A stretch of 64,000 nucleotides of DNA from Villigracilis sp024434165 (GCA_030263665.1 SZPK01000003.1:1-64000), one strand, 5' to 3'. Positions 16,184 through 25,684 are shown, counted from the first letter of the stretch. Notes: a model not told the origin generated them from the letters alone. Made by a program: numbers and translations.

Positions 16184-16601
16184 AATGGGCTTTCAGAGGT
16201 TTTGCTCTTGGTTGCCTATCTAACCCGAGTTGCTGCCTTGGTTTCAAGAGGCTTCCCTCACCCCAAACAAGGTTATATATTCTGGGATGACTTCCCCCTC
16301 TCCCGATGGGAGAGGGCAGTCGGACACTGCCTGCTCCTAATTCCCTATATGCCGTTAATTTGGGACTCTAGGCAGCAACCGGATAAAATAACCAAAGCGA
16401 CACTGCAATTTTAGCATACCCAATGGAGAAAAATCACACATTGGATGATCGTCCAACACGCGGCGGACTCGCCGGTAAATCCCCCTTGACGACCGATAAC
16501 TCATTACCCAATCACCCACCTCCCTATTCCCCAATCTCCCCCCTAATGAAACTGTAATCTTCCCCTCACACCGGGCGCAGGCGGGGGCTTTCTTTTCTAG
16601 T
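16184..16601. other. gene-free interval between the cassette array and the envelope cluster
   Basis: About 420 bp without a credible gene. It contains one REP-like palindrome at 16296-16316 (CCCTCTCCC-GAT-GGGAGAGGG) and pyrimidine-rich low-complexity sequence around 16500-16580. Nothing else is recognised. Confidence 0.6.
16296..16316. repeat. REP-like palindrome, CCCTCTCCC family
   Basis: CCCTCTCCC and GGGAGAGGG flank GAT. The same element, often with a companion hairpin, occurs at 31600, 33930, 44741 and 59971. Confidence 0.7.
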
Positions 16602-16607
16602 TATAAT
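16602..16607 (+). promoter_or_regulatory. -10 box of a probable leaderless promoter
   Basis: TATAAT lies 7 nt before the ATG at 16615 with no Shine-Dalgarno sequence in between, as in several other genes of the window. Confidence 0.5.
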
Positions 16608-16614
16608 ACCCCGC

Positions 16615-16995
16615 ATGGAATTTTTCTTTCCCGAAGATCACCTGACCCGCGCCGTGCCCGAAGAGACGCACATCGCCTCCCTCACTGCCGAACCCTACCC
16701 CGATGGGCGCCGCCTGCGCGTCAACATGCAGATCACCCCCTTTCAAAAACGCCCCCATATCGAAGTCACGCTCGATAACGCCGACGGCGAAGAGGTCGCC
16801 TCCGCCAGCATCGTCGAACCGTTGGGCTGGAGGCTCGAATTCACCATGCACATCCGCGGCGAACTGCGCAGCCCCTACACCCTGAACGCGCGCCTGTACT
16901 ACCCCGACGGTCCCTCCGATGAAGTGCGCCGGTTCTCTTTCGATGTACAACCGCCCACCGCTTCCGGCGACCCTGCGGCTGATTCCGCCGGATAG
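16615..16995 (+). CDS. conserved hypothetical beta-rich protein
   Basis: A 126-residue soluble protein. Alternating strands (RRLRVNMQITPFQKRPHIEV, ASIVEPLGWRLEFTMHIRG) suggest a beta-sandwich. No signal peptide or named domain is recognised. The TolB-like lipoprotein gene starts 9 nt after its stop, so they form an operon. The start is supported by the TATAAT 7 nt upstream. Function unknown. Confidence 0.65.
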   Translation: MEFFFPEDHLTRAVPEETHIASLTAEPYPDGRRLRVNMQITPFQKRPHIEVTLDNADGEEVASASIVEPLGWRLEFTMHIRGELRSPYTLNARLYYPDGPSDEVRRFSFDVQPPTASGDPAADSAG

Positions 16996-17004
16996 ACCTC
17001 ATCC

Positions 17005-18867
17005 ATGCCTTTGCCTTTTCCCCACTTTTTCCGAAAAATCGTATACCTGCTCGGCATCGCCAGCCTTCTGCTTGCGGCGTGTTCGGCTTCTCCAGCAGAG
17101 GATACCCCGCCGCAGGCGGCGCAAACGCCCTCGGCGTTGAGTCCGCTCGATGGACCCGCGCCAACTCCCTCGTCCGGGGGTGGAGGCGAATTGGTCTTCC
17201 TCTCCATCGAAGAGAACGCCTATGCCCATCTTTTCATCTTCGATCCCGCCAGCCTGTCACTGACGCGCATCACAACAGGCGATTGGAACGACATCGCCCC
17301 CGCCCTCAGCCCGGACCGTACCCGGCTCGCCTTCGCATCCGACCGCGGCGGCAGCTGGGACCTGTACGTGATGACTTTGCCTGCGGGTGAGTTGAAGCAG
17401 GTGACCGACACGCCGAATTATGACTCTGCGCCGTCCTGGTCGCCCGATGGTCAATGGCTTGCATTCGAAACCTACCAAAACGAAAACCTCGAAATCGCCA
17501 TCGTCAACGTGGATTCGGGCGAGCAGGTGCCGCTTACCCTGCACCCCGCCTCCGACCATTCCCCCGCCTGGGCGCCGGATGGACGGCACGTGGCATTCGT
17601 CTCTTCGCGCGGCGGGGATAGCGACATTTGGCTCGCAAACCTCGATCTTGCCGGCGATGAACGCTACCGAAACCTGAGCAACACCCCGCTTGCATCCGAA
17701 AGTTCGCCCGTTTGGAATCGGGGCGGCTCGCAGCTGCTGTGGGCAACCGCCTCACAGACGGTTGGCTTTGGCGGCTTGTACATCTGGGATGCGGCGTCCC
17801 CCGACCGTTCCGCGCATTGGGTCGGCGACGGCTTCATCGGTGCGTGGAACGAAGCCGCCAATCAGGTGGCAGCGGTGGTGAGTTCGCCCAACCAATACTT
17901 CATGACCTCCTACGATTTGGAGGGCGATTTCCTGCTTTCCTCCATTCCGCTCAGCGGACGGGTGCGCGGCATGACCTGGGGACGCGTCGAAGTGCCGCAG
18001 CCCCTGCCCGCCTCCTTTGCTCAAGCCGCTGCGATGACCCCTTCTCCGTTGTGGGTTCCAGCGGTGACGCCCGGCGCGGAAGTGCCAAACCAGCGCTGGT
18101 ATGTGGTGGATATCGAAAACATCCAGGCTCCCTACCCGCAATTGCACGATCTGGCGGATGAATCGTTCCATGCCCTGCGTCGGCGCGTCATTCAGGAGAC
18201 CGGCTGGGATGCGCTCGCCAGTCTGGAGAACGCCTTTGTTCCGCTTACGACCAGCCTCGAGCCCGGCTGGGATGAAGACTGGCTGTACACCGGCAGGGCG
18301 TTTGCCGTCAACTCGCTCATGTCCAACGCCGGCTGGATGGCGACCGTGCGCGAAGACATCGGCGCGCAGACCTATTGGCGGGTGTACATTCGCTGCAGCG
18401 TGCAGGATGGTTCGCTGGGCGAGCCGATTCACAACTCGCCGTGGAATTTATACGCCCGTTACGACCTCGACCCGCGCACCTACGAACAGGGCGGCGATTA
18501 TGCGCCCGTCCCTGCCGGGTATTGGGTGGACCTGACCTCGCTTGCCGCCGCCTACGGCTGGGAGCGTTTGCCTTCACTCCCGAACTGGCGCACGTATTAC
18601 AAAGGCGCGCGCTTCACCACCTTTGCCCTCACCAGCGGTCTCACCTGGTATCAAGCCATGCAGGAGCTGTACCCGCCGGAGGCATTGGTCACGCCGACGA
18701 AGGTGCTGGCTCCCACGCTCACGCCGACGCCCACCGCCACGTTTACTTCCACGCCGCGCCCCACGCGCACCCCGCGCATGACCTTCACGCCGTCCCTCAC
18801 ACCGACCATCACGCCCACGCCGCTCCCGCCCACTTCCACACCCACGCCGCCGACGGTCATTCCGTAG
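17005..18867 (+). CDS. TolB-like beta-propeller (PD40) lipoprotein
   Basis: A 620-residue lipoprotein. The signal peptide has a lipobox SLLLAAC at about residue 25. Residues about 80-290 hold PD40/TolB-type blades (FASDRGGSWDLYVMTLPAGE, APSWSPDGQWLAFET, SPAWAPDGRHVAFVSSRGGD). A mixed domain at about 350-560 includes many aromatic residues (AYGWERLPSLPNWRTYYKGA) and may bind carbohydrate or peptide. The last 50 residues are a Thr/Pro stalk of TPTP repeats, unusual in being C-terminal. Likely exported and anchored on the outer face of the membrane; the ligand is unknown. It precedes an M23 peptidase lipoprotein. Confidence 0.8.
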   Translation: MPLPFPHFFRKIVYLLGIASLLLAACSASPAEDTPPQAAQTPSALSPLDGPAPTPSSGGGGELVFLSIEENAYAHLFIFDPASLSLTRITTGDWNDIAPALSPDRTRLAFASDRGGSWDLYVMTLPAGELKQVTDTPNYDSAPSWSPDGQWLAFETYQNENLEIAIVNVDSGEQVPLTLHPASDHSPAWAPDGRHVAFVSSRGGDSDIWLANLDLAGDERYRNLSNTPLASESSPVWNRGGSQLLWATASQTVGFGGLYIWDAASPDRSAHWVGDGFIGAWNEAANQVAAVVSSPNQYFMTSYDLEGDFLLSSIPLSGRVRGMTWGRVEVPQPLPASFAQAAAMTPSPLWVPAVTPGAEVPNQRWYVVDIENIQAPYPQLHDLADESFHALRRRVIQETGWDALASLENAFVPLTTSLEPGWDEDWLYTGRAFAVNSLMSNAGWMATVREDIGAQTYWRVYIRCSVQDGSLGEPIHNSPWNLYARYDLDPRTYEQGGDYAPVPAGYWVDLTSLAAAYGWERLPSLPNWRTYYKGARFTTFALTSGLTWYQAMQELYPPEALVTPTKVLAPTLTPTPTATFTSTPRPTRTPRMTFTPSLTPTITPTPLPPTSTPTPPTVIP

Positions 18868-18874
18868 CAGTTAT

Positions 18875-18942
18875 GTCATTGCGAAGGAGTGAAACGAGCG
18901 AAGCAATCTCCGCATATAATATTGAGATTGCTCTGCAATGAC
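18875..18942. repeat. inverted repeat GTCATTGCGA...TGCAATGAC
   Basis: GTCATTGCGA at the left and CTGCAATGAC at the right flank internal complementary words GCAATCTC and GAGATTGC. This is the common 'GTCATTGCGAGCGAAGCGAAGCAATCTC' extragenic repeat family. It separates two + strand genes and may process or stabilise mRNA. Confidence 0.7.
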
Positions 18943-18953
18943 ATTCCACAAAA

Positions 18954-20033
18954 ATGCCCCTCAAACGAATCCTCCCAATTCTCTTCATCCTCTTTCTTGC
19001 CGCCTGCTCGTATGAGATGGTTTCATCCACCCCCACGCCGGTGATTCAGCCCGAAGCGCCGGACCAGCCTCCGGTCACGTTCGAGGCGATGCTCACCCCT
19101 TCGCCGGAGCCGTTTCAATTCAGTCTTCCCACGCCGGGCGCGGAGCCCATTACCAACTGGCGTCCGCCTTTGTACCCCGTGCCGTGGGCGATCTCGCCGT
19201 ACGACCATTTTTACTTCCTGCGCCCCATCGCTGCCGACCAGATGAACTGGCCCATTGCGGACTACCGTTACGGCGGCGTGTTCTTTGGGCGCAGCATTGT
19301 GCATACCGGCGTGGACATTCCTTCGCCGGAAGGCACGCCCATTCTGGCAGCCGCGCCGGGGACGGTGGTGTGGGCAGACTGGGGATTGTTCCGCGAAACG
19401 CCGGGCGATGAGACCGACCCGTATGGGCTGGCGGTCGCCATACGGCATGACTTTGGCTACAACGACCAGCAGCTTTATACGGTCTATGCCCACATGAGTT
19501 TGATGAACGTGATTGTGGGTCAGCATGTGGAGACGGGCGAGGTGATCGGTTTTGTCGGCTCCACCGGCGCAACAACCGGACCGCACGTCCATTTTGAAGT
19601 GCGCTTCCCGAACAACTCTTTCTTTTATACCTACAACCCGGAGTTGTGGATCGCCCCGCCGCAGGGCTGGGGTGTGCTTGCGGGCCGCATCATGGACTCA
19701 AAGGGGGAGTTGCTGCAGCAGATCGAAGTGTTGGTTGCGCCGGAACGCGCCTCGCGTACATTCATCGTCCGCACGTATGGCAAGGGCGGCGCAGTCAACT
19801 CGGACCCGTATTATCAGGAAAATCTCGTGCTGGGCGACCTGCCTGCTGGAATTTACAAGGTCTCGTTCGAATATGAAGAGGAGCGCGTCCAGACCTGGGT
19901 GGAGATTTTCCCCGGACAGGTGAGTTACTTTACCTTCAAGGGCAGCGAAGGATTCAGCGCCAACCGTCCGCCCGCGCCGACGTTGGAATTTTTGCCGGAA
20001 GATCTTCCCCCCACGCCCACGCCGAAACCATAA
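18954..20033 (+). CDS. M23-family metallopeptidase lipoprotein
   Basis: A 359-residue lipoprotein with signal peptide ILPILFILFLAAC. The LytM/M23 domain (residues about 115-230) carries the zinc ligands in HTGVDIPSPEGTP (His-x3-Asp) and GPHVHFEVR (HxH), plus AHMSLMNVIVGQHVETGEVI. These enzymes cut peptidoglycan cross-links. A C-terminal domain follows (about 235-330) with strands such as GKGGAVNSDPYYQENLVLGD, like a carboxypeptidase-regulatory fold. It ends in a short TPTP tail. No clear Shine-Dalgarno; the gene follows an extragenic repeat 11 nt upstream. Confidence 0.88.
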   Translation: MPLKRILPILFILFLAACSYEMVSSTPTPVIQPEAPDQPPVTFEAMLTPSPEPFQFSLPTPGAEPITNWRPPLYPVPWAISPYDHFYFLRPIAADQMNWPIADYRYGGVFFGRSIVHTGVDIPSPEGTPILAAAPGTVVWADWGLFRETPGDETDPYGLAVAIRHDFGYNDQQLYTVYAHMSLMNVIVGQHVETGEVIGFVGSTGATTGPHVHFEVRFPNNSFFYTYNPELWIAPPQGWGVLAGRIMDSKGELLQQIEVLVAPERASRTFIVRTYGKGGAVNSDPYYQENLVLGDLPAGIYKVSFEYEEERVQTWVEIFPGQVSYFTFKGSEGFSANRPPAPTLEFLPEDLPPTPTPKP

Positions 20034-20054
20034 CCTGCAACCTTCAACCTGCGA

Positions 20055-20083
20055 TTGAATTCCCGCCTGAAAAACCGTACAAT
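20055..20083 (+). promoter_or_regulatory. sigma70-like promoter
   Basis: TTGAAT and TACAAT are separated by exactly 17 nt, followed by a short leader with GAAGGAGG before the ATG at 20119. Confidence 0.6.
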
Positions 20084-20118
20084 GAATCCGTCACATCCTC
20101 GCTCGAAGGAGGCGTACG

Positions 20119-22344
20119 ATGAAGCGCACAGAGGGTCTTTTTGCAAGGTTTATTGGTGGAATCATAGCCGTCGTCCTCACTTTATTTCTGTATTTTGTGA
20201 ACGCCCCGCCATTTTCCATTATTGACGCTTCAGAGACCGCCGTCCCCGAAGAGACCGCAGCGGAGGAAGCGCCCGCCTCTGAGCCTGCGCCGACAGATTC
20301 ACCCGCGGCGGCAGAGGAGGCTTCCGCAACGGCGGAACCCGCGGAAACGGCTGCGACGGAAGAACCCGCTGCCGCAAGCGAAGAAGCGCCCAAAGTCCCA
20401 GCCGGAGGAGCCGTCAGCGAGCTGGGAAAACTGATCGTCATTCTGCAGGAACCGCTTGAAGTGGAAGCGCAGAAAAACACCGGCAGTTCGGAATATGCGG
20501 TCACGCTCATCAACCAGTCTGAAAAAGCGATCAAGGTCTTCCTCTTCATCGAAGGGGTGGATGCCTGCGAAGGGGAGAAAACGCAGGATTGCGCGGAAGT
20601 TACTGTGGACGGTAAACCCTCTGCAGAGGTCGAGGTGCCGCCGGGGGCAAGCGCCGAAATTTTGGTCGCTTTTCGAGCCGTTGCCTTGAAAAATCTCCTC
20701 GACCGGGTGGAGGGCAGCTTGATTCTGGTCTCGCCGGACGGTCAAAAGGAACTGCCGTTCGTGGTCGCCGCCAAATGGCAAAGCGACTGGCCCGAAGGGC
20801 TCGCCTGGGCGGTGAGAATCCTGGTCGCCTTGATCGTCGCATACATCCTGTACCTCATCCTGTACTCGAAGGTCGTCCCAGCGTTTTACATCGAGCGTTA
20901 CATTCCCATGACGATGGATGTCATCGAAGAGAACAAGGCGCTTTGGCACATTTTCTCCAGCCGCCTGACGTGGATGAAGGAGCAGGGGTTGAGCAAAAAC
21001 CTCATCAACCCGCAGACGCCGCCCGCCAGGATCGAACTCCCCACCAACCTGGGCAGGCAGGGAGATATCCTCCGGGCAGTGGTCGAACTGGTCGGCTGGG
21101 TGCTTCCGCGGCGCGGTCTCACCCTGCGCATGGCGCCGAAGGAGATAAAGACCGGCGGCAAGGGCATCTCCGTTACCATTGTGAAGAACAGTGCGGGCAA
21201 AGTCCTTGCTGAGCGTCTCTTCACGACTGCGGCGTACGGTCTCGACCCTGAGAGCATGGATTATGAAGACCTGTTGATGATTCCCATCATTTTGTGGCTG
21301 ACGGACTGGTGGAATAAACAATATCCGTCCCGGCAGCCCGGCGAAAAAACGAACTGGGAAGCCAAAGCCCTGTGTATGCTGGCGAACAACCTCTGGCACG
21401 AGAAACCCAACCTTGGCAGGGAACTTTACATGAAAGCGCTCGCCATCGAACCGTCCAACCGGGAGGCGCACGCCGGGCTTGGGCGCATCTGGCTGGAAGA
21501 CTCACAAAGGGATGGTATCTCCGACTATCAAAAGAGGAACTATCAGGAACTTGCTTCGGCATACCTCGGCGGCATCGCCGTCCGCGAGTTCAAGGAGGGC
21601 GGCGGAATGGTATTTGAAACGCCGCGCGGGAAGGATGTCACCTGGTTTGCCGCCGCCTACAACCTGGGGGTCGCATACGCATACCGCGATGATTTCCCCG
21701 CCGCTCTCAGCGTTTGCGACCATCTCTTCGGCGAGATTGCAAATGCGGGGAGCAACAAAAGCCGGGATTGGGCGGATTTCCAACGCTGGCTGAAACGCTT
21801 CGAGACCATGGCGTTGGTCTTCCGGCAGAGCGCAATATTGGAGACCGCCAAGCCCAAAGACCCGGCGGCGCTCGCTCGAATGGTCAATGAAAGCATTTCG
21901 AAACTGCGGGCTGCCTCTGCTGAAGACCCCGGCGTAGACCGGCATACCGGAGATGGGACAGCCTTCCCGCCCGAAAAGACCGTTGACCCGCAAAGGATAT
22001 TGCTGGTGAATTTGGATTACCGCACCCAGTACAACATGGCTTGTTATTTCAGCCGTTGTTATCAGCTGGCAAAGGAAAATCGCTGGGGCGACGCCGGTAA
22101 ATATGCCGAAGCCGCATTGGATTATTTGCGCATGGCGCTCGGACGCGGCGGCGGGCTGGTGGATTTTGCCCGCAAGGATCAGGTCTTGAATCCCGTCCGC
22201 AAGAGCAGGGTCTATGGGGCGAAGTTCGACGAGATTGCCCCGCCGCCCAGGGAACCCGTCAAGGACGATGAGAAGGAAATCAAAGAGGAAGGAACCGTCA
22301 TAAAGGTTGTCGTTGACAAGCCGATTGTTTTGACTTCCCGGTAA
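20119..22344 (+). CDS. two-TM protein with cytoplasmic TPR-like domain
   Basis: A 741-residue protein. A first membrane helix (FIGGIIAVVLTLFLYFV, residues about 10-28) is followed by a Glu/Ala/Pro-rich linker (about 35-98) and an extracytoplasmic beta domain (about 100-220) with one Cys pair. A second helix (ILVALIVAYILYLILY, about 234-250) leads to a large cytoplasmic part with helical repeats (RELYMKALAIEPSNREAHAG). The topology suggests a surface sensor or scaffold. I recognise no named family. The promoter and a strong GGAGG support the start. Confidence 0.65.
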   Translation: MKRTEGLFARFIGGIIAVVLTLFLYFVNAPPFSIIDASETAVPEETAAEEAPASEPAPTDSPAAAEEASATAEPAETAATEEPAAASEEAPKVPAGGAVSELGKLIVILQEPLEVEAQKNTGSSEYAVTLINQSEKAIKVFLFIEGVDACEGEKTQDCAEVTVDGKPSAEVEVPPGASAEILVAFRAVALKNLLDRVEGSLILVSPDGQKELPFVVAAKWQSDWPEGLAWAVRILVALIVAYILYLILYSKVVPAFYIERYIPMTMDVIEENKALWHIFSSRLTWMKEQGLSKNLINPQTPPARIELPTNLGRQGDILRAVVELVGWVLPRRGLTLRMAPKEIKTGGKGISVTIVKNSAGKVLAERLFTTAAYGLDPESMDYEDLLMIPIILWLTDWWNKQYPSRQPGEKTNWEAKALCMLANNLWHEKPNLGRELYMKALAIEPSNREAHAGLGRIWLEDSQRDGISDYQKRNYQELASAYLGGIAVREFKEGGGMVFETPRGKDVTWFAAAYNLGVAYAYRDDFPAALSVCDHLFGEIANAGSNKSRDWADFQRWLKRFETMALVFRQSAILETAKPKDPAALARMVNESISKLRAASAEDPGVDRHTGDGTAFPPEKTVDPQRILLVNLDYRTQYNMACYFSRCYQLAKENRWGDAGKYAEAALDYLRMALGRGGGLVDFARKDQVLNPVRKSRVYGAKFDEIAPPPREPVKDDEKEIKEEGTVIKVVVDKPIVLTSR

Positions 22345-22433
22345 GCCCTGCGGCGGCGAGTCTTTGTAAGGGATACGGCGCGGGATACCGTCGCGCTGCG
22401 AATCAGGATGAATCCGCGCATGGAATCAACCGT

Positions 22434-22868
22434 TCATTGAATGGTAAATTGCTGTTCGGCAACCTTGACGCCGTCCATGTAGATTTCCACTTTGCATTGG
22501 GCGGGGGTGAACCCATCCTCGTGCGAGCTTTGCACACTGGCATAGATCGTGGGATTGCCGCCGTTATAGGTGTAACTGGTGATGGTGAACGGGGTGTTGG
22601 GGTCCATATCCGGCAGGTTCAACACGTACCAGCGGGCTTCGAAATAGGCGCCGATTTCCGGCTGGTTCGCGGTGAAGAACACGTAGATCGCATCCTTCGG
22701 TGCGAAGACGTTGGTTTTGTTGAACCCGTCCGAGTCGCTTGCCATGTAGACGTTCGACACCGGAGACGCCGGGGTCGGCGTTGCCGGGCTGCCCATCAGC
22801 CGGCTGCACGCCAGGGAGACGGCGGCGAGCAGAAAGACCGCCAGAAGAACCGATAGCCTGCTTTTCAT
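22434..22868 (-). CDS. small secreted lipoprotein
   Basis: A 144-residue lipoprotein: signal LSVLLAVFLLAAVSLAC, a short TPTPASP linker, then a beta-sandwich-like domain (about 45-144) with KVEIYMDGVKVAEQQFTI at the end. It resembles small exported Ig-like or intracellular-proteinase-inhibitor-like domains in organisation, but the family is not recognised. The start at 22868 is set by AGAGGAG 8 nt upstream; an ATG six codons earlier lacks one. Confidence 0.7.
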   Translation of the reverse strand: MKSRLSVLLAVFLLAAVSLACSRLMGSPATPTPASPVSNVYMASDSDGFNKTNVFAPKDAIYVFFTANQPEIGAYFEARWYVLNLPDMDPNTPFTITSYTYNGGNPTIYASVQSSHEDGFTPAQCKVEIYMDGVKVAEQQFTIQ

Positions 22869-22956
22869 ATTCCATTCTCCTCTCATTGATCAAGTGCGAC
22901 TTGCCGATTTTACAACGGAAATACGGTTCTCCCCCATGCATGAAATGAAATGGAAA

Positions 22957-23667
22957 TCAGCCGGCGCCAGGGCTTATCTTTTCGATCAACTCCGCCATCC
23001 GTTCGTAGTGTGAACCTTTCCAGTAGATTTGCCCGCAGGCGGGGCAGAGATGGAACTCGTCGAAGTACTGCCGGGTCAGCGGTTCGAGGCGGTCGAGCAC
23101 CCGTTCCTTTTCCACCGGCTCGAGCAGGTGATTGCAGCGCAGGCAGCGATGGAACGGTCGAATGCGCCCGGTCAACTCAAAGCGCAGGATGACCTCTTCC
23201 AACTGTTTCAGCGGGTCGAGCGAGCGCAGGCAATAGCCGTCCCGGACGATGCGCCTCATGAGCAGACGCCGGTCCCGGGTCAGCAGGATGCGCTCCTCCC
23301 GGTGGACAATTTCCGCCATGTCGGGGTCGTCGAAATCGTTTTCGTACAGGCAGTCGAAACCCAACATTCGCAAATGCGCGGTCAACCGCCCGAGGTGACA
23401 GTCGAGCAGGAAGCGCGGCTCGGATGAATATCCGTTTGCAATGGGATGGAGTTCGACCGCGTCGCCGTCCTGCGCGATTTTTCCCAGCGCCTCATCCCGA
23501 CCGTTGACCTGCACCTGCCCGATTTCGGGGTGCGGCACTCCGAGCGACTCTGCCAAATGTTTGATGGATTGCCCGCCGCGAAACTGCACGGCGATCTGCC
23601 GCCCGCGCCGTTCGGGGTTCAAAAAATCGTTCAGCCTGCCGTGAAAACGAAATTGCGCCGTGCTCAT
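22957..23667 (-). CDS. Mut7-C ubiquitin-like / Mut7-C RNase domain protein
   Basis: A 236-residue protein with two known domains. Residues about 1-80 form the Mut7-C ubiquitin-like domain (RFHGRLNDFL, GGQSIKHLAESLGVPHPEIG). Residues about 88-230 form the PIN-like Mut7-C RNase domain (LDCHLGRLTAHLRMLGFD, ILLTRDRRLLMRR), ending in a zinc ribbon CLRCN...CPACG. The family is a predicted RNase. The ATG at 23667 has no Shine-Dalgarno but a TATAAT 6 nt upstream, so it is probably leaderless. The Asp residues expected of PIN-type catalysis (LDCHLGR, YENDFDDPD, TRDRR) are present. Confidence 0.88.
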   Translation of the reverse strand: MSTAQFRFHGRLNDFLNPERRGRQIAVQFRGGQSIKHLAESLGVPHPEIGQVQVNGRDEALGKIAQDGDAVELHPIANGYSSEPRFLLDCHLGRLTAHLRMLGFDCLYENDFDDPDMAEIVHREERILLTRDRRLLMRRIVRDGYCLRSLDPLKQLEEVILRFELTGRIRPFHRCLRCNHLLEPVEKERVLDRLEPLTRQYFDEFHLCPACGQIYWKGSHYERMAELIEKISPGAG

Positions 23668-23673
23668 GTTCCG

Positions 23674-23679
23674 ATTATA
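23674..23679 (-). promoter_or_regulatory. -10 box of a probable leaderless promoter
   Basis: TATAAT lies 6 nt before the ATG at 23667, preceded by GC-rich sequence with no evident -35 box. Confidence 0.5.
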
Positions 23680-23837
23680 TTCCCGCCCGCCAGCCGGAAA
23701 TGACCTTTGTATGACTCGCCGGCGGGGCAAAAAATGGTAATATCGGGCGCGTTTGCAATTTAATGTTAAGTAGTCGGTCGAAATAAATTTTACAAAAATA
23801 CGCTCCCGGCGGCGTCCCCGCCGCCGAGGACGGCGGC

Positions 23838-25211
23838 ATGAGCAGGAATTTGTTTTCTAAAACGTGCCAGTCTGTGACGACGACCCCGCCGCCCTCCAAG
23901 CCGATACCTGATCCTGTTACCCCAACGGTTTCCTCCCCGCAAGCGACCCCGGTCCCGGCGGGCACATCCACACCCGCCGCGCCGAAGGAAGGCGTCATCT
24001 TCGTGGATACGCTGGAGCAGGAGGTCTACCCGTTCGTCCAGAATGGAAAATGCTCGCTTGCCGAAGCCATTATGGCGGCGAACACGGCAAAACAATTCGA
24101 TTCGTGCAATGCGGGTGTGCCGGGCAAATCGGTCATTGAGTTGATGCCGGGCGAATATGTTTTCACCCGGGTTGACCAGTCTCCGCCGGTCTATGAATGG
24201 CTTGTCAGCACGACAGATACCGGCACGGCGCTGCCGCCGATTGTTTCCCCGGTCACGATTCACGGCAACGGCGCGGTGTTGACTCGCGGTGAAAACGCCG
24301 AGCCGTTTCGTTTTTTTGAATTGATGATCAATTCCGCGTTGACCATGAATAACGTCACTTTGCAAAACGGCGACGTTGCAGACGATTGGGGCGGCGCGGT
24401 CTATTCCATGAACGCCTCCATCACCCTGGAAAATACCCGCTTCATCAATAACCGCGCGGAAAACGGCGGAGCGGTTTATTTCACGCTTGGCAGAATGGAT
24501 ATTACAAACAGCGAGTTTGTCAATAACAAAAGCACGGGGAACGGGGGCGCGCTGTTTATTGATTCATCGCGCTCCTTGATTCAATCCACACGGTTTGAGG
24601 GCAATGAATCGGACGGCAACGGCGGCGGATTATACGCCTATTTTGCAACCATCGTGATCAGGGATGGGTTCTTTATCAGGAATCGCGTCACCGGGAACGG
24701 CAATGGGATTTTCGGCGGCGGAATGTACACCAATCACGTGAATATCACCATTACTGAAAGCCAGTTTTACCAAAATGAAGCGCCCTCCTATGGCGGCGCT
24801 GTGGGCGTCATCAACCCCATTCTTGCCGGCATAGACCCTGAAGAGGAGGATATGCTTGAGCAAATCCAGGATCAACCGCTCATTTCAGATATGTTGACCA
24901 GCATCCCCGGCTTTCAGGCGACCCTCGAGGCGCACCCCAGCGGCATTTATGTGGACTTCAAGGAGGATATACAAATCCACAACAACTGTTTTGCGAATAA
25001 CGCAACTCTCAATCCCGCAGAGCCGAATTGGACGAGCGGTATCCACGCCAATGCGGCAATGGCAGACGGAAATTATTGGGGACATCCCAGCGGACCTTCC
25101 GGCAGGGGTCCCGGCACGGGCGACAGCGTCGGCAAAAACCGCGTCACCTTTGCGCCGTTCCTGACGGAGGCGCCGCCCCATTGCGACCCGGAATTCGCCG
25201 AACGGAAATAA
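23838..25211 (+). CDS. right-handed beta-helix protein with CSLREA-like motif
   Basis: A 457-residue protein. After a Pro/Thr-rich N-terminal linker (TPVPAGTSTPAAP) comes a CSLREA-type segment, NGKCSLAEAIMAANTAK (about residues 70-90). It is followed by a parallel beta-helix with repeated coils such as NNRAENGGAVYFT, NNKSTGNGGALFI, GNESDGNGGGLYA. Such proteins are usually exported surface polysaccharide-binding or adhesin-like proteins. Oddly, no signal peptide precedes the linker, and the upstream 130 bp are GC-palindromic (GCCGCC repeats), so the N-terminus may be frameshifted or the start mis-set. Confidence 0.7.
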   Translation: MSRNLFSKTCQSVTTTPPPSKPIPDPVTPTVSSPQATPVPAGTSTPAAPKEGVIFVDTLEQEVYPFVQNGKCSLAEAIMAANTAKQFDSCNAGVPGKSVIELMPGEYVFTRVDQSPPVYEWLVSTTDTGTALPPIVSPVTIHGNGAVLTRGENAEPFRFFELMINSALTMNNVTLQNGDVADDWGGAVYSMNASITLENTRFINNRAENGGAVYFTLGRMDITNSEFVNNKSTGNGGALFIDSSRSLIQSTRFEGNESDGNGGGLYAYFATIVIRDGFFIRNRVTGNGNGIFGGGMYTNHVNITITESQFYQNEAPSYGGAVGVINPILAGIDPEEEDMLEQIQDQPLISDMLTSIPGFQATLEAHPSGIYVDFKEDIQIHNNCFANNATLNPAEPNWTSGIHANAAMADGNYWGHPSGPSGRGPGTGDSVGKNRVTFAPFLTEAPPHCDPEFAERK

Positions 25212-25240
25212 CGCTCGTTTGGTTGTAAAATAAGATTGGG

Positions 25241-25347
25241 TCTACCGTTTTAACGGGAATCTTTTTTCAACCACCCAGGAGACAAAGGGGCACAAAGGGA
25301 AAAAGCCCAAAAAACATCCTTTGTGTGCCTTTGTGACCCTTCGTGGT
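25241..25347. repeat. composite intergenic repeat (TCTACCGTTTTAACGGGAA plus CCTTTGTG inverted repeat)
   Basis: TCTACCGTTTTAACGGGAA is followed by ACCACCCAGGAGACAAAGG and, 50 bp later, its imperfect complement ending CCTTCGTGGT. A related composite lies at 9720-9984. It is non-coding. Confidence 0.55.
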
Positions 25348-25414
25348 AAGGGTTTTCCCGCCAGAAACGGAAGAGCCATAAGATTGAAAACAGTCCTTGA
25401 AAGGAGTTGCGACC

Positions 25415-25672
25415 ATGGACGATAACCACCTCGATTCATTGCTCGAAAAAGTCCGCGCCGAGCTTCGAACCCTGGACCACGTGGACGAAGAGGGGCGCAA
25501 ATTATTGCAGGACCTGGATGGCGACATTCACGCCCTGCTGAACCGCGCGGGAGAGCCTTTGTCCATCCGCGGGCGGATACAGCGCGCCATCGAACAGTTC
25601 GAAGTGAAGTACCCCACACTCACCACCCTGCTCTCGGAAATCTCCGCCATTTTGAACAACGCCGGGATTTGA
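25415..25672 (+). CDS. DUF4404 family protein
   Basis: An 85-residue, entirely helical, acidic protein: LDSLLEKVRAELRTLDHVDE, DLDGDIHALLNR, IQRAIEQFEVKYPTLTTLLS. This matches DUF4404, a family of short helical proteins of unknown function. The start at 25415 has AAAGGAG 8 nt upstream. It ends at a strong palindrome that works as terminator. Confidence 0.8.
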   Translation: MDDNHLDSLLEKVRAELRTLDHVDEEGRKLLQDLDGDIHALLNRAGEPLSIRGRIQRAIEQFEVKYPTLTTLLSEISAILNNAGI

Positions 25673-25684
25673 TTTGTAGACACG

